A stretch of 45,404 bases of DNA from DASQUK01 sp046723645. GTDB taxonomy: Bacteria; Actinomycetota; Acidimicrobiia; Acidimicrobiales; VFJN01. This document shows, one piece after another, positions 34,375 to 42,317 of this stretch; position 1 is the stretch's first letter; each line of letters opens with the position of its first letter. The stretch lies in assembly GCA_046723645.1 (NCBI GenBank), contig JBKOUY010000054.1:1-45404 (forward strand), written 5' to 3'. The notes under the pieces are model-generated. The model did not search any database. It had not been told where the DNA came from and worked only from the letters and a program-made list of their open reading frames with translations. A program made the translations under genes and the position numbers.

Positions 34375-34753
34375 TGGGTTCCAATCTGGTTCGTCATCAC
34401 GAAGGCTGACAAGGTTCGTGTGGAAACGCTCGGCAGCGATCCGGCTCTTCACGTTGAAGTGGGGAGCGGCGGGTAGTGAGGGGTCCCCCGCTCGGGGCGG
34501 AGGTCCCTCGAGACTCCTGCGGTGGGTGACGGTACCGGGCTGGCGGGCGCGCTGCTGCAACTCGAGGGGTTCCGCGTCCTGGGCGTACACGAGACGCTGG
34601 CGGAGGTGGTGATCGAGCGCTGAATGCGAGCATCGCTGGTGATCGTGCCACTGGCGACCGGTGTCACAGGGGCCCCGATGTCCGGTTCGAGGACACTCGG
34701 CTGGTAGGTTCCATCGGCCCCTCAACAGGCGGTCATCGAAGAGTCTGGAGACG
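34375..34753. other. 379-bp gap between sulfotransferase and exporter genes
   Basis: No complete gene is visible. On the plus strand 34480-34623 is open and ends in a natural-looking protein tail (GTGLAGALLQLEGFRVLGVH, then ETLAEVVIER and TGA), possibly the 3' remnant of a gene; I do not recognise it. The rest should contain the promoter of the export operon that starts at 34754. The 5' end of the sulfotransferase gene may extend to 34452. Confidence 0.35.
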
Positions 34754-35563
34754 ATGTCCACCCCCGCTCAGGTCTGGCAGTACCGCACCCTCGTCGGGAA
34801 CCTCGCCCTGCGGGAGCTGCGGTCCCGCTACAAGAAGAGCGTCGTGGGGTGGGGCTGGTCACTGATCAACCCGGCCGTCTCCCTCGGTATCTACACGTTG
34901 GTCTTCGGGTACTTCCTCAAAGGGACGGCGCCTCTCGCCGGGAACGGCCATACCTCCAGCTTCGCCCTGTGGCTGTTTGCAGCGCTGGTCGTGTGGAACG
35001 CCTTCTCCGGAGGCATCAACGACTCCATCCAGTCGTTCCTGGGCTCCGGCGGGCTGCTGACACGAACGTACTTTCCCCCGGAGTGCCCGGTGGTCGCCGG
35101 CTCGACGACCGTCGCCATCCAGACCGGACTGGAGACCGCGATCCTGCTGGGCTTCATGATCGCGATCGGCAACATGGGCTGGACGTTCCTGCTGGTGGCC
35201 CCGATCCTGGTCCTGGTCACGGCCCTCGCCCTCGGCTTGGGCATGATCGTCAGCCTGCTGAACGTGCGCTACCGCGACGTGAACTACCTGGTCGGCATCG
35301 GGCTGCAGATCATGTTCTACGGTACGCCGATCGTGTACCGCCTCGACCTGATCCCCCAGACGATCGGCCCGTTCGACACCTCGCGGGTTCTGGGCCTCAA
35401 CCCCATGACCCACTTCGTAGACGGCATGCGGAAGGTGACGTACCTCCAAGAGGTGCCGACGCTGGGAAACTGGGCAGCCATGGTGGTGTCGGCGCTCCTC
35501 GCCCTCGCGGCGGGCTGGACGTTCTTCGGTGCCAAGGCACCGCAGTACATCGAGGAGCTGTGA
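34754..35563 (+). CDS. wzm: ABC-2 type polysaccharide export permease
   Basis: 269 aa. Seen: the cytoplasmic amphipathic lead LALRELRSRYKKSVVGWGWSLINP, typical of TagG/Wzm permeases, then six hydrophobic segments, with LNVRYRDVNYLVGIGLQIMFYGTPIVYRLD, the conserved ABC-2 block, and LNPMTHFVDGMRKV near the end. Works with the ATPase encoded next to it to move a lipid-linked polysaccharide across the membrane. ATG 34754 has GGAG just upstream (3 nt spacing). It is the first gene of a five-gene operon. The next start is 1 nt after its stop. Confidence 0.92.
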   Translation: MSTPAQVWQYRTLVGNLALRELRSRYKKSVVGWGWSLINPAVSLGIYTLVFGYFLKGTAPLAGNGHTSSFALWLFAALVVWNAFSGGINDSIQSFLGSGGLLTRTYFPPECPVVAGSTTVAIQTGLETAILLGFMIAIGNMGWTFLLVAPILVLVTALALGLGMIVSLLNVRYRDVNYLVGIGLQIMFYGTPIVYRLDLIPQTIGPFDTSRVLGLNPMTHFVDGMRKVTYLQEVPTLGNWAAMVVSALLALAAGWTFFGAKAPQYIEEL

Positions 35564-35564
35564 C

Positions 35565-36857
35565 GTGTCGAAGATCGTCGTCGACCGCGTCTCCAAGCAG
35601 TTCCGCCTCAAGGCCGACCGGGCCCACTCCCTCAAGGAGCTGGTCACCCGCCGCGACCGCAGTCGGGAGCAACGCCATTTCTGGGCCCTCAAGGACGTGT
35701 CGCTGGCGATCCCCGAGGGGTCGATGTATGCACTGATCGGCCACAACGGGTCGGGCAAGTCCACACTGCTGCGCTGTATCGCCGGCATCTACCGTCCCGA
35801 CGGCGGACGGGTGACGGTCGACGGTCGCATCTCCACCCTCCTGGAGCTCGGGGCGGGGTTCCATCCCGATCTGTCGGGCCGGGAGAACATCTATCTGAAC
35901 GCCACCATCCTCGGCATGGGCCGCAAGCAGATCGACGCCAAGTTCGACGAGATCGTGGAGTTCGCGGGCGTCGAGCAGTTCATCGACTCGCCGGTCAAGG
36001 TGTACTCCACCGGCATGTACGTCAGGCTCGGCTTCTCGGTCGCGGTGCACGTCCAGCCGGAGATCCTGCTCATCGACGAGGTCATCGCCGTCGGCGACGA
36101 GGAGTTCCAGCGCAAGTGCTTCGACCACCTCTACGGCCTGCGCAGGCAGGGTGTGACCATCGTGGTGGTCACCCACGGCTTGGCCACGGTGGAGACCATG
36201 TGCGACCGCGCGGCCTGGCTGGACCACGGGGTGCTGCAAATGGAGGGCGACGCGGCCAAGGTCGCCGCCGCGTACCTCCAGCGGGTCAACGAGCGTGAGG
36301 CCGAAGCGCGCGATGCCAGCGCCGCGCTGCCGGCCGGCGGGCACCGGGCGGTCGAGCCTTGGAACGACGAGTTCGGCAAGGACATCGGCATCACCGGCCT
36401 CCGCTACACGGATGGGGACGGCCGTCCGGTGAGCACCGCCACCGCCGGGGAGGACCTCGTGATCCACATCGGCTACCGCGCCTCCCGCCCGGTGCAGTCC
36501 CCGGTGTTCGGGGTGCTCATCCGCGCGGAGAACGGCGCGCACGTGACCGGTACCAACACGCAGATCGGCGGGTGCGACACCGGCGTGCTGGACGGCGACG
36601 GCGAGGTCGCCGTGCGCTTCGACGCCCTGCCGCTGCAGCCCGGCTACTTCGACCTGACGATCGGCATCAACGACGAGCACGTCCAACACCTCTTCGACCG
36701 CCGCGACCGGGAGTACCAGCTCATCGTCCGGCGAGGCGACGAGGTCCCCAGCGCGGGCCTCGTACGCCTCGACGGGCACTGGAGCGTGAACCCCCGGCAG
36801 GTTGGGAACGGTGAGGCGACCGGACGTCCTACGCCAGTCGAGGAGCATGTGACGTGA
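35565..36857 (+). CDS. wzt: ABC polysaccharide export ATP-binding protein with Wzt-type C-terminal domain
   Basis: 430 aa. N-terminal ATPase: Walker A GHNGSGKST with Lys65, LELGAGFHPDLSGRENIYLN, the ABC signature region VYSTGMYVRLGFSVAVH, Walker B ILLIDEVIAVGD, and VVVTHGLATV with the H-loop. From about residue 270 to the end is a beta-rich domain (GRPVSTATAGEDLVIHIGYR, NTQIGGCDTG, GYFDLTIGIND) resembling the Wzt carbohydrate-binding module, which recognises the non-reducing end of the finished chain in O-antigen systems. That suggests export coupled to a terminal modification, which could be one of the neighbouring methyltransferases. The GTG start follows the permease stop by 1 nt and its stop overlaps the next gene by 4 nt. 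Confidence 0.93.
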   Translation: MSKIVVDRVSKQFRLKADRAHSLKELVTRRDRSREQRHFWALKDVSLAIPEGSMYALIGHNGSGKSTLLRCIAGIYRPDGGRVTVDGRISTLLELGAGFHPDLSGRENIYLNATILGMGRKQIDAKFDEIVEFAGVEQFIDSPVKVYSTGMYVRLGFSVAVHVQPEILLIDEVIAVGDEEFQRKCFDHLYGLRRQGVTIVVVTHGLATVETMCDRAAWLDHGVLQMEGDAAKVAAAYLQRVNEREAEARDASAALPAGGHRAVEPWNDEFGKDIGITGLRYTDGDGRPVSTATAGEDLVIHIGYRASRPVQSPVFGVLIRAENGAHVTGTNTQIGGCDTGVLDGDGEVAVRFDALPLQPGYFDLTIGINDEHVQHLFDRRDREYQLIVRRGDEVPSAGLVRLDGHWSVNPRQVGNGEATGRPTPVEEHVT

Positions 36858-37771
36858 CGCTGCGAGACAAGCTCGTACAGGTGGCGAACTCCTCGCCGGC
36901 AACCCGCAAGGCCGCTCTACAGGTCCGACGGGGCGTGCGCACCGTCACCGGGCGCCAGCCGACGCGGGCAGCGCGCATCGAGGCGCTCGAGGCGGCGATC
37001 CGCGCCTTGGAGGAGGACGAGGGCCGCCGCCTTCGGGAGATCGAGCACCACCTGCCGATCCTGTTGAACACGATCTCGTCCAACAATGGGATCCTGCGTC
37101 GGATCACCCGCAGGGAGGGCGACGTGGCAAGGTCCGTGGCCGACCTGTGGGTCCGCATCGAGGTCATCCGGCGCGAGCTGATGTTCGAGGTCCGCTACGG
37201 GGACCGGGCTCGAACGGCCGAGTTCACCAGCGAGCCCAAGGTCCTCGACGAGTCCAAGTTGGCCGCGGCACGCGCCGAAGGCTTGCGGGTCAACCTGGGC
37301 TGTGGGCACCTGCCTCTCGACGGCTACATCAACGTCGACCTCCGCGAGATGCCCGGTGTCGACGTCCTTGCCCCGGTCGACCAGCTCCCCTTCAACGAGG
37401 GCGAGATCGACGAGCTGTACAGCGCGCATCTCGTGGAGCACTTCCCGCAGGAGCAGTTCGTCCGCGACGTGCTCCCGTACTGGGTGTCCCTCATCCGACC
37501 CGGGGGGAGCTTCCGGGCCGTGCTCCCCGACGCCGGGGCGATGCTGAGCGGCTTCGCCGACGGCAGCGTCCGCTACGAGGACCTCCGCGAGGTCCTCTTC
37601 GGCGGTCAGGAGTACGAGGGCGACTTCCACTTCAACATGTACACGACCGAAACCTTGAGCCGGATCCTCAGCGACGCCGGCCTGGTGGAGGTGAAGGTGG
37701 AGGCCGAGGGTCGGCCGAACGGAGCGTGCCTCGAGATGCAGCTCTCGGCCCGCCGTCCCGGCGACCGATGA
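36854..37771 (+). CDS. SAM-dependent methyltransferase with N-terminal helical region
   Basis: 305 aa. Residues about 35-110 are predominantly helical (EALEAAIRALEEDEGRRLREIEHHL), probably coiled coil. The C-terminal half is a methyltransferase: VNLGCGHLPLDGYINVDL as SAM motif I/II, LPFNEGEIDELYSAHLVEHF and IRPGGSFRAVLPDAGAML. Directly after the Wzt ATPase gene with a GTGA overlap, it is a good candidate for the chain-terminating methyltransferase (compare WbdD, where a methyltransferase caps the chain and a coiled coil sets length); this is inference from position and architecture. Confidence 0.85.
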   Translation: MTLRDKLVQVANSSPATRKAALQVRRGVRTVTGRQPTRAARIEALEAAIRALEEDEGRRLREIEHHLPILLNTISSNNGILRRITRREGDVARSVADLWVRIEVIRRELMFEVRYGDRARTAEFTSEPKVLDESKLAAARAEGLRVNLGCGHLPLDGYINVDLREMPGVDVLAPVDQLPFNEGEIDELYSAHLVEHFPQEQFVRDVLPYWVSLIRPGGSFRAVLPDAGAMLSGFADGSVRYEDLREVLFGGQEYEGDFHFNMYTTETLSRILSDAGLVEVKVEAEGRPNGACLEMQLSARRPGDR

Positions 37772-39975
37772 CCGAGCCGCCGTCGGTCTCGGTGATCTGC
37801 AACACCCTGAACCGCGCCGACGCGCTCGCCGACCTGTTGGCGGCCCTGCGGCGCCTCACGTACCCCCGTTTCGAGGTGGTGGTCGTGGTCGGACCCGTCA
37901 CCGACCACACCCTCGCCGTGCTCGCGCCCTACGAGGGGCGGGTCAAGGTCGTCCGTTGCCCCGAGGCCAACCTCTCGAGGTCCCGCAACCTCGGGATCGC
38001 GGCCGCGGCCGGCGACATCGTGGCCTTCATCGACGACGACGGCATCCCCGAGCCCACCTGGCTGGACGATCTGGTGGCCGGCTACGACGGTGCCGACGTG
38101 GCCGGGGTCGGCGGCGCGGTCCGCGACCACACCGGCTACACGTTCCAGTGCCGCTTCTGCCGAGCCGACCGCATCGGCAACGCGGACCCCTCGGGAGAGG
38201 TTCCCCTCGACGAGCTGTGCGTCCCCGGCTCGTGGGAGGTCCCGTACCTGATCGGCACCAACGCCAGCTTCCGGCGCCAGCGGCTGGTGGAGGTCGGCGG
38301 CTTCGACGAGGAGTTCGAGTTCTACCTGGACGAGACCGATGTGTGCATGCGGCTGATGGACCGCGGCTGGCGCCTGCGTCAGCTCCCCGGCGCGGAGGTC
38401 CACCACAAGTTCCTGCCGTCGGCGGTCCGCAACAACGAGCGGGTCACCGTCGACCTTTACTCCGTAGTCAAGAACCGCCTCTACTTCTCGCACCTCCACG
38501 CGATGGGCGAGGCGCCCACGAGTCAGATCATGGCCTCCCATACCGAGTGGGTCCGACTCCTGACCGAGGACCTCGAGACCCACCACCGTGCGGGGCGGAT
38601 CTCCGACGAGGACCTCGCCCACGGACTCCGCCGCATCGATGACGGCTGGCAAGCGGGCCTGCGGGTCGGGGCCCGGGGCCGTCAGGTCATGTTGGATGCG
38701 GACGCCGCAGCCCACCCGCCACCCTTCCTGCCCTACGCCACCATCGAGCGGCCCGAACGGCCCCTCAGGGTGTGCCTGGTCTCGCAGTTCCTGCCACCCG
38801 AGGAGACGTCGGGCACCGGTCGGTTCGTGTTGGACACGGCCCGCGAGCTGGCGGCACGGGGCCATGACGTCCACATCCTCACCAGCAGCTCGGTCGGCCA
38901 CGACACCGTCGACCTCGAGGAGGGCGTGTGGGTGCACCGGCTGGTCAAGACCCGGCCCCGGCCGCCGTCGACCATCCACGCCCGCGTACCGGCCCGCATC
39001 TGGCACAACGCCGTGGCCGTGGCCGACGAGGTCGAGCGCCTCCATGCCATCCGTCCCGTCGACGTGGTGCTGGGCGTCATGTGGGACGTCGAGACCATCG
39101 CAGTGCGCGAACGCACCGCCATCCCGGTGGTCACCACGTTGGTCACCACACTGGGCATCACCTTGAGGACCCGCCCGGAATGGACCACGGATCCGGCATT
39201 CATGGCCGACTTCGGCGAGCCGATGCTGGCCCTCGAGCGCTGGCTGATGGAGCGCTCCGACGCGGTGCACGCCATCAGCGACGCGATCCTGACCGAAGCG
39301 TCCGAGGTCGGCGCGGCCGTGGTGGATCCGGCCCGGGCCACCGTCGCGCCACTCGGGGTCGTCGACCACCTCGGCCCGCCGGCACCGCCTCCCGAGGGGG
39401 ATCCCACGGTGCTGTTCGTGGGGCGGTTCGAGAAGCGCAAGGGGATCGACCTGTTGCTCGGCGCGATCCCCCAGGTGCTGGCCACCCACCCGTCCGTCCG
39501 ATTCGTTCTGCTGGGCGCCCACGACCTGCCCGGCGAGCACGGCGAGAGCTACCGGGACGTGTTCCTGCGGGAGCACGCCGGGGCCCCGTGGATGGACCGG
39601 GTCGAGATGCCCGGCATCGTCGACGACGACGAGTTGTGGGACGCCTACCGGCGCTGCGACGTCTTCGTGGCCCCGTCGCGCTTCGAGTCCTTCGGGCTCG
39701 TGTACGTCGAGGCGATGATGGCCGGCCGCCCGGTCGTCGCCCTCGACGCCGGCGCCGCACCGGAGGTCGTGGTCGCGGGGGCCACCGGCGAGCTGGTGGA
39801 GGCCGACGCCGACGCGCTGGCCGCGGCCATCTCCGCGCTGCTGGCCGACCCGGCCCTCCGTCACCGCATGGGTGCGGCCGGTCGGCGTCGGTTCGAGGAG
39901 CACTACAGCGCAGCCGCCATGGCCGAGCGCGTCGAGCGCCTTCTTGTCGATGTGGTCGCGGGGGTGCGGGTGTGA
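37768..39975 (+). CDS. Bifunctional glycosyltransferase: GT2 fused to GT4
   Basis: 735 aa. Residues about 1-290 are a GT-A family-2 transferase: VSVICNTLNRADALADLL, the LSRSRNLGIAAAAGDIVAFIDDD motif with the DDD metal site, GTNASFRRQRLVEVGGFDEEF and ETDVCMRLMDRGW. Residues from about 331 are a complete GT-B family-4 transferase: CLVSQFLPPEETSGTGRFVL, TVLFVGRFEKRKGIDLLLGAI, and DVFVAPSRFESFGLVYVEAMMAGRPVVA with the E-x7-E motif. Overlaps at both ends (ATGA with the upstream stop, GTGA with the next start) indicate tight coupling. It should add two sugars in succession. Confidence 0.9.
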   Translation: MTEPPSVSVICNTLNRADALADLLAALRRLTYPRFEVVVVVGPVTDHTLAVLAPYEGRVKVVRCPEANLSRSRNLGIAAAAGDIVAFIDDDGIPEPTWLDDLVAGYDGADVAGVGGAVRDHTGYTFQCRFCRADRIGNADPSGEVPLDELCVPGSWEVPYLIGTNASFRRQRLVEVGGFDEEFEFYLDETDVCMRLMDRGWRLRQLPGAEVHHKFLPSAVRNNERVTVDLYSVVKNRLYFSHLHAMGEAPTSQIMASHTEWVRLLTEDLETHHRAGRISDEDLAHGLRRIDDGWQAGLRVGARGRQVMLDADAAAHPPPFLPYATIERPERPLRVCLVSQFLPPEETSGTGRFVLDTARELAARGHDVHILTSSSVGHDTVDLEEGVWVHRLVKTRPRPPSTIHARVPARIWHNAVAVADEVERLHAIRPVDVVLGVMWDVETIAVRERTAIPVVTTLVTTLGITLRTRPEWTTDPAFMADFGEPMLALERWLMERSDAVHAISDAILTEASEVGAAVVDPARATVAPLGVVDHLGPPAPPPEGDPTVLFVGRFEKRKGIDLLLGAIPQVLATHPSVRFVLLGAHDLPGEHGESYRDVFLREHAGAPWMDRVEMPGIVDDDELWDAYRRCDVFVAPSRFESFGLVYVEAMMAGRPVVALDAGAAPEVVVAGATGELVEADADALAAAISALLADPALRHRMGAAGRRRFEEHYSAAAMAERVERLLVDVVAGVRV

Positions 39976-42305
39976 AGGTGGCGCTGGTGACGGGGCTCTG
40001 CCAGCACCGCGACGCCATCTCCAACGCGGTGATGGCCGAGCGGGAGGTGCTGGTCGCCGCGGGTCACGAGGTGACCGTGTTCACCCACTTCACCGACCGC
40101 CTGGCCGGCGACGAGGTCGTCGTGATCGTGGACCCGTGGAAGCTGCAGCAGGTCCCGGCCTACCGGGACGCGGACGTGGTGGTGTTCCACTACGGCATCC
40201 AGTACGAGCTGTTCAACGCGCTGCTGCTGGGCCACCCCCGCGCCGCGCTGGTGGTGCGGTTCCACAACGTCACCCCACCTGCGCTCCTGGACGGCGATCC
40301 CGCGGCCGCGGCGGCGCGGGCCATCGACCAGATCTCGATCGCGGACCGTGCCCATGTCGTGTGGTCGGACTCACGCCACAACACCGACGTGCTGGTCACC
40401 CACGCGGACGTCGAGCGCGACCAGGTCCGCCTGCTGCCGCTGTGCGTGCCCATGGTGGAGGCCGAGCCTCGGCCCCGGGTCGCCCACCCGCGGCTCCGGA
40501 TCCAATCGGTCGGCCGATTCGTGCGGGCCAAGGGCGCGGACATCCTCGTCGAGGCCTACGGCGCCCTCGACCCGGCCGCGCGCGCCGGCACGGAGCTGGT
40601 CCTGATCGGTTCGTCCCGCCACTCCGACCGTGACCACCTCGACGCGCTCGAGGCCCGGATCGCGGTGCTGGGCATCGCCGAGCAGGTGGAGCTCCGGTTC
40701 GACGTCACCGACGACGAGTTGCACGCCAGCTACGCGGGCGCGGACGTCTTCGTCTCCCCGTCGCACCACGAGGGGTTCTGCATCCCGGTCATCGAGGCCC
40801 TCGCCAACGACTGCGTCGTGGTGACCAGCGACGCGGGGGCGCTGCCCGACACCGTGGGTAGCTTCGGCGACGTGGTCCCCGCGGGTGACTTTGCCGCATT
40901 GGCTGCCGCGTTGGGTCGCGCCGTCACCGAGGCCCGCGATCCCGATCGGGCCGCGGGCGCCCCGGCCCGCCGCGCCGCGCGGGCCCCCTACCTGGCGCAG
41001 TTCGGGCCCACCCGGTTCGCCGCCCGACTGCTGGACGAGCTCCACCGGGCCGCCAACCTCGCCAGCCCGTTTGCGGGCGACCCGCCACGCCGCGACGCCG
41101 CCCGCTTCGCCGAGCGCCATGGTCGCCTGCTCTCCCGCCTGACCTGCCCCGAGTGCCGGGGCCGGCTGATCGTGGCCTCACTTGTCGAGGCGCACGGAAC
41201 GGTGGCCGAGGCCGAGTTGGTCTGTGCGACCCACGGCCGCCGGGGAGTGATCGACTCGTTCCGGCCAGGGTTCCTGCCCCGCTGCCTCGACCGATGGGAC
41301 GCCCGGCCCCGCGGCGTGATCGACGATTCGCTCGACCTGGTCCGCGACACCGAGACGCGCGGCGAGTGGCGGCTGATCCGCGAGGGCCTGGTCTGTGGTG
41401 GGCAGGCCGGCGAGACGCTCACCTTCGAGACCGGCGCCCCGGGCTTCGAGGTCCGGTTCCACGGTCACGCCCGCTCGGGGCGGGTCGAGATACGGGTCGA
41501 CGGTCACGCGACGAACGTCGCGGACCTGTACCGGTACGAGCCAGGCGAGGTGATTGTCGACTCCGGCCCGCTGGGGACGGGCCCCCACCAGGTCGAACTC
41601 GTGGCCCTGGGGCCTGCGGCGGTGCCGGAACGGTCCCACGTGATCGTGGCGCGGATCGTGCGGCGCAGCGGGGCCGACGAGGCGCGGGTACCCAACCTGG
41701 CCCCGCGCAACCGGGGCAACCCTTACCCGGAGCGCTTCGCCAAGCTCCTCGTCGACGTCCCCACCGACGGCCTGGTCCTCGACTGCGGCGGCGGGGACCG
41801 TCGCTTCGGCGACGACCGGGTGATCAACCTCGAGTACCTCGACTACGACCTGGTCGACATCTACGGCGACGGCCTCGCCCTCCCGTTCGCGGACGGCGCC
41901 TTCGATCTGGTGATGAGCCAGGCGGTCCTCGAACACGTGCCCGATCCCCAGGCCGCGGTGGACGAGATGGTCCGGCTGCTGCGACCCGGCGGGGTGCTCT
42001 ACGTCGAGGTCGCGTTCATGCAGCCGGTGCACGCCGTGCCGTACCACTTCATGAACGTCACCCCCCACGGGCTGGCACACCTCTGCCGGGCCCTGGAGGT
42101 CGAGGACTCAGGGACCTTCGGTGGGCTCGAGGTGACGATGGGCTGGTTCGTGGACCTGTTGGACGCTCGCCGGCGCGTCGGAGGCGACCGGGTCGAGCAC
42201 ATGCTCGCCACGCTCCGGGACCTCGATGCCACCCTCGCGCCCTCCGACCTCGCCCAACTCGCCAGCGCCGTTCACCTGACCGGCCGCAAGCCCGTCGGCG
42301 GCTGA
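39972..42305 (+). CDS. Multidomain protein: GT4, Cys cluster, beta domain and methyltransferase
   Basis: 777 aa. Residues 1 to about 360 are a GT4 transferase (ALVTGLCQHRDAISNAVMAE, SVGRFVRAKGADILVEAY, VFVSPSHHEGFCIPVIEALA). Residues 392-418 hold CPEC and a CATHG segment, resembling a Trm112-like zinc ribbon. About 450-570 is a beta-rich region (TFETGAPGFEVRFHGHARSG, HQVELVALGP) that may bind carbohydrate. From about 600 to the end is a methyltransferase-11 domain (VLDCGGGDRRFGDDRVINLE, SQAVLEHVPDPQAAVDEMVR, LRPGGVLYVEVAF). Start GTG overlaps the upstream stop by 4 nt. It ends the operon; the next gene converges 12 bp away. I know of no characterised protein with this order. Confidence 0.85.
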   Translation: MKVALVTGLCQHRDAISNAVMAEREVLVAAGHEVTVFTHFTDRLAGDEVVVIVDPWKLQQVPAYRDADVVVFHYGIQYELFNALLLGHPRAALVVRFHNVTPPALLDGDPAAAAARAIDQISIADRAHVVWSDSRHNTDVLVTHADVERDQVRLLPLCVPMVEAEPRPRVAHPRLRIQSVGRFVRAKGADILVEAYGALDPAARAGTELVLIGSSRHSDRDHLDALEARIAVLGIAEQVELRFDVTDDELHASYAGADVFVSPSHHEGFCIPVIEALANDCVVVTSDAGALPDTVGSFGDVVPAGDFAALAAALGRAVTEARDPDRAAGAPARRAARAPYLAQFGPTRFAARLLDELHRAANLASPFAGDPPRRDAARFAERHGRLLSRLTCPECRGRLIVASLVEAHGTVAEAELVCATHGRRGVIDSFRPGFLPRCLDRWDARPRGVIDDSLDLVRDTETRGEWRLIREGLVCGGQAGETLTFETGAPGFEVRFHGHARSGRVEIRVDGHATNVADLYRYEPGEVIVDSGPLGTGPHQVELVALGPAAVPERSHVIVARIVRRSGADEARVPNLAPRNRGNPYPERFAKLLVDVPTDGLVLDCGGGDRRFGDDRVINLEYLDYDLVDIYGDGLALPFADGAFDLVMSQAVLEHVPDPQAAVDEMVRLLRPGGVLYVEVAFMQPVHAVPYHFMNVTPHGLAHLCRALEVEDSGTFGGLEVTMGWFVDLLDARRRVGGDRVEHMLATLRDLDATLAPSDLAQLASAVHLTGRKPVGG

Positions 42306-42317
42306 CACGTCTCGGTC

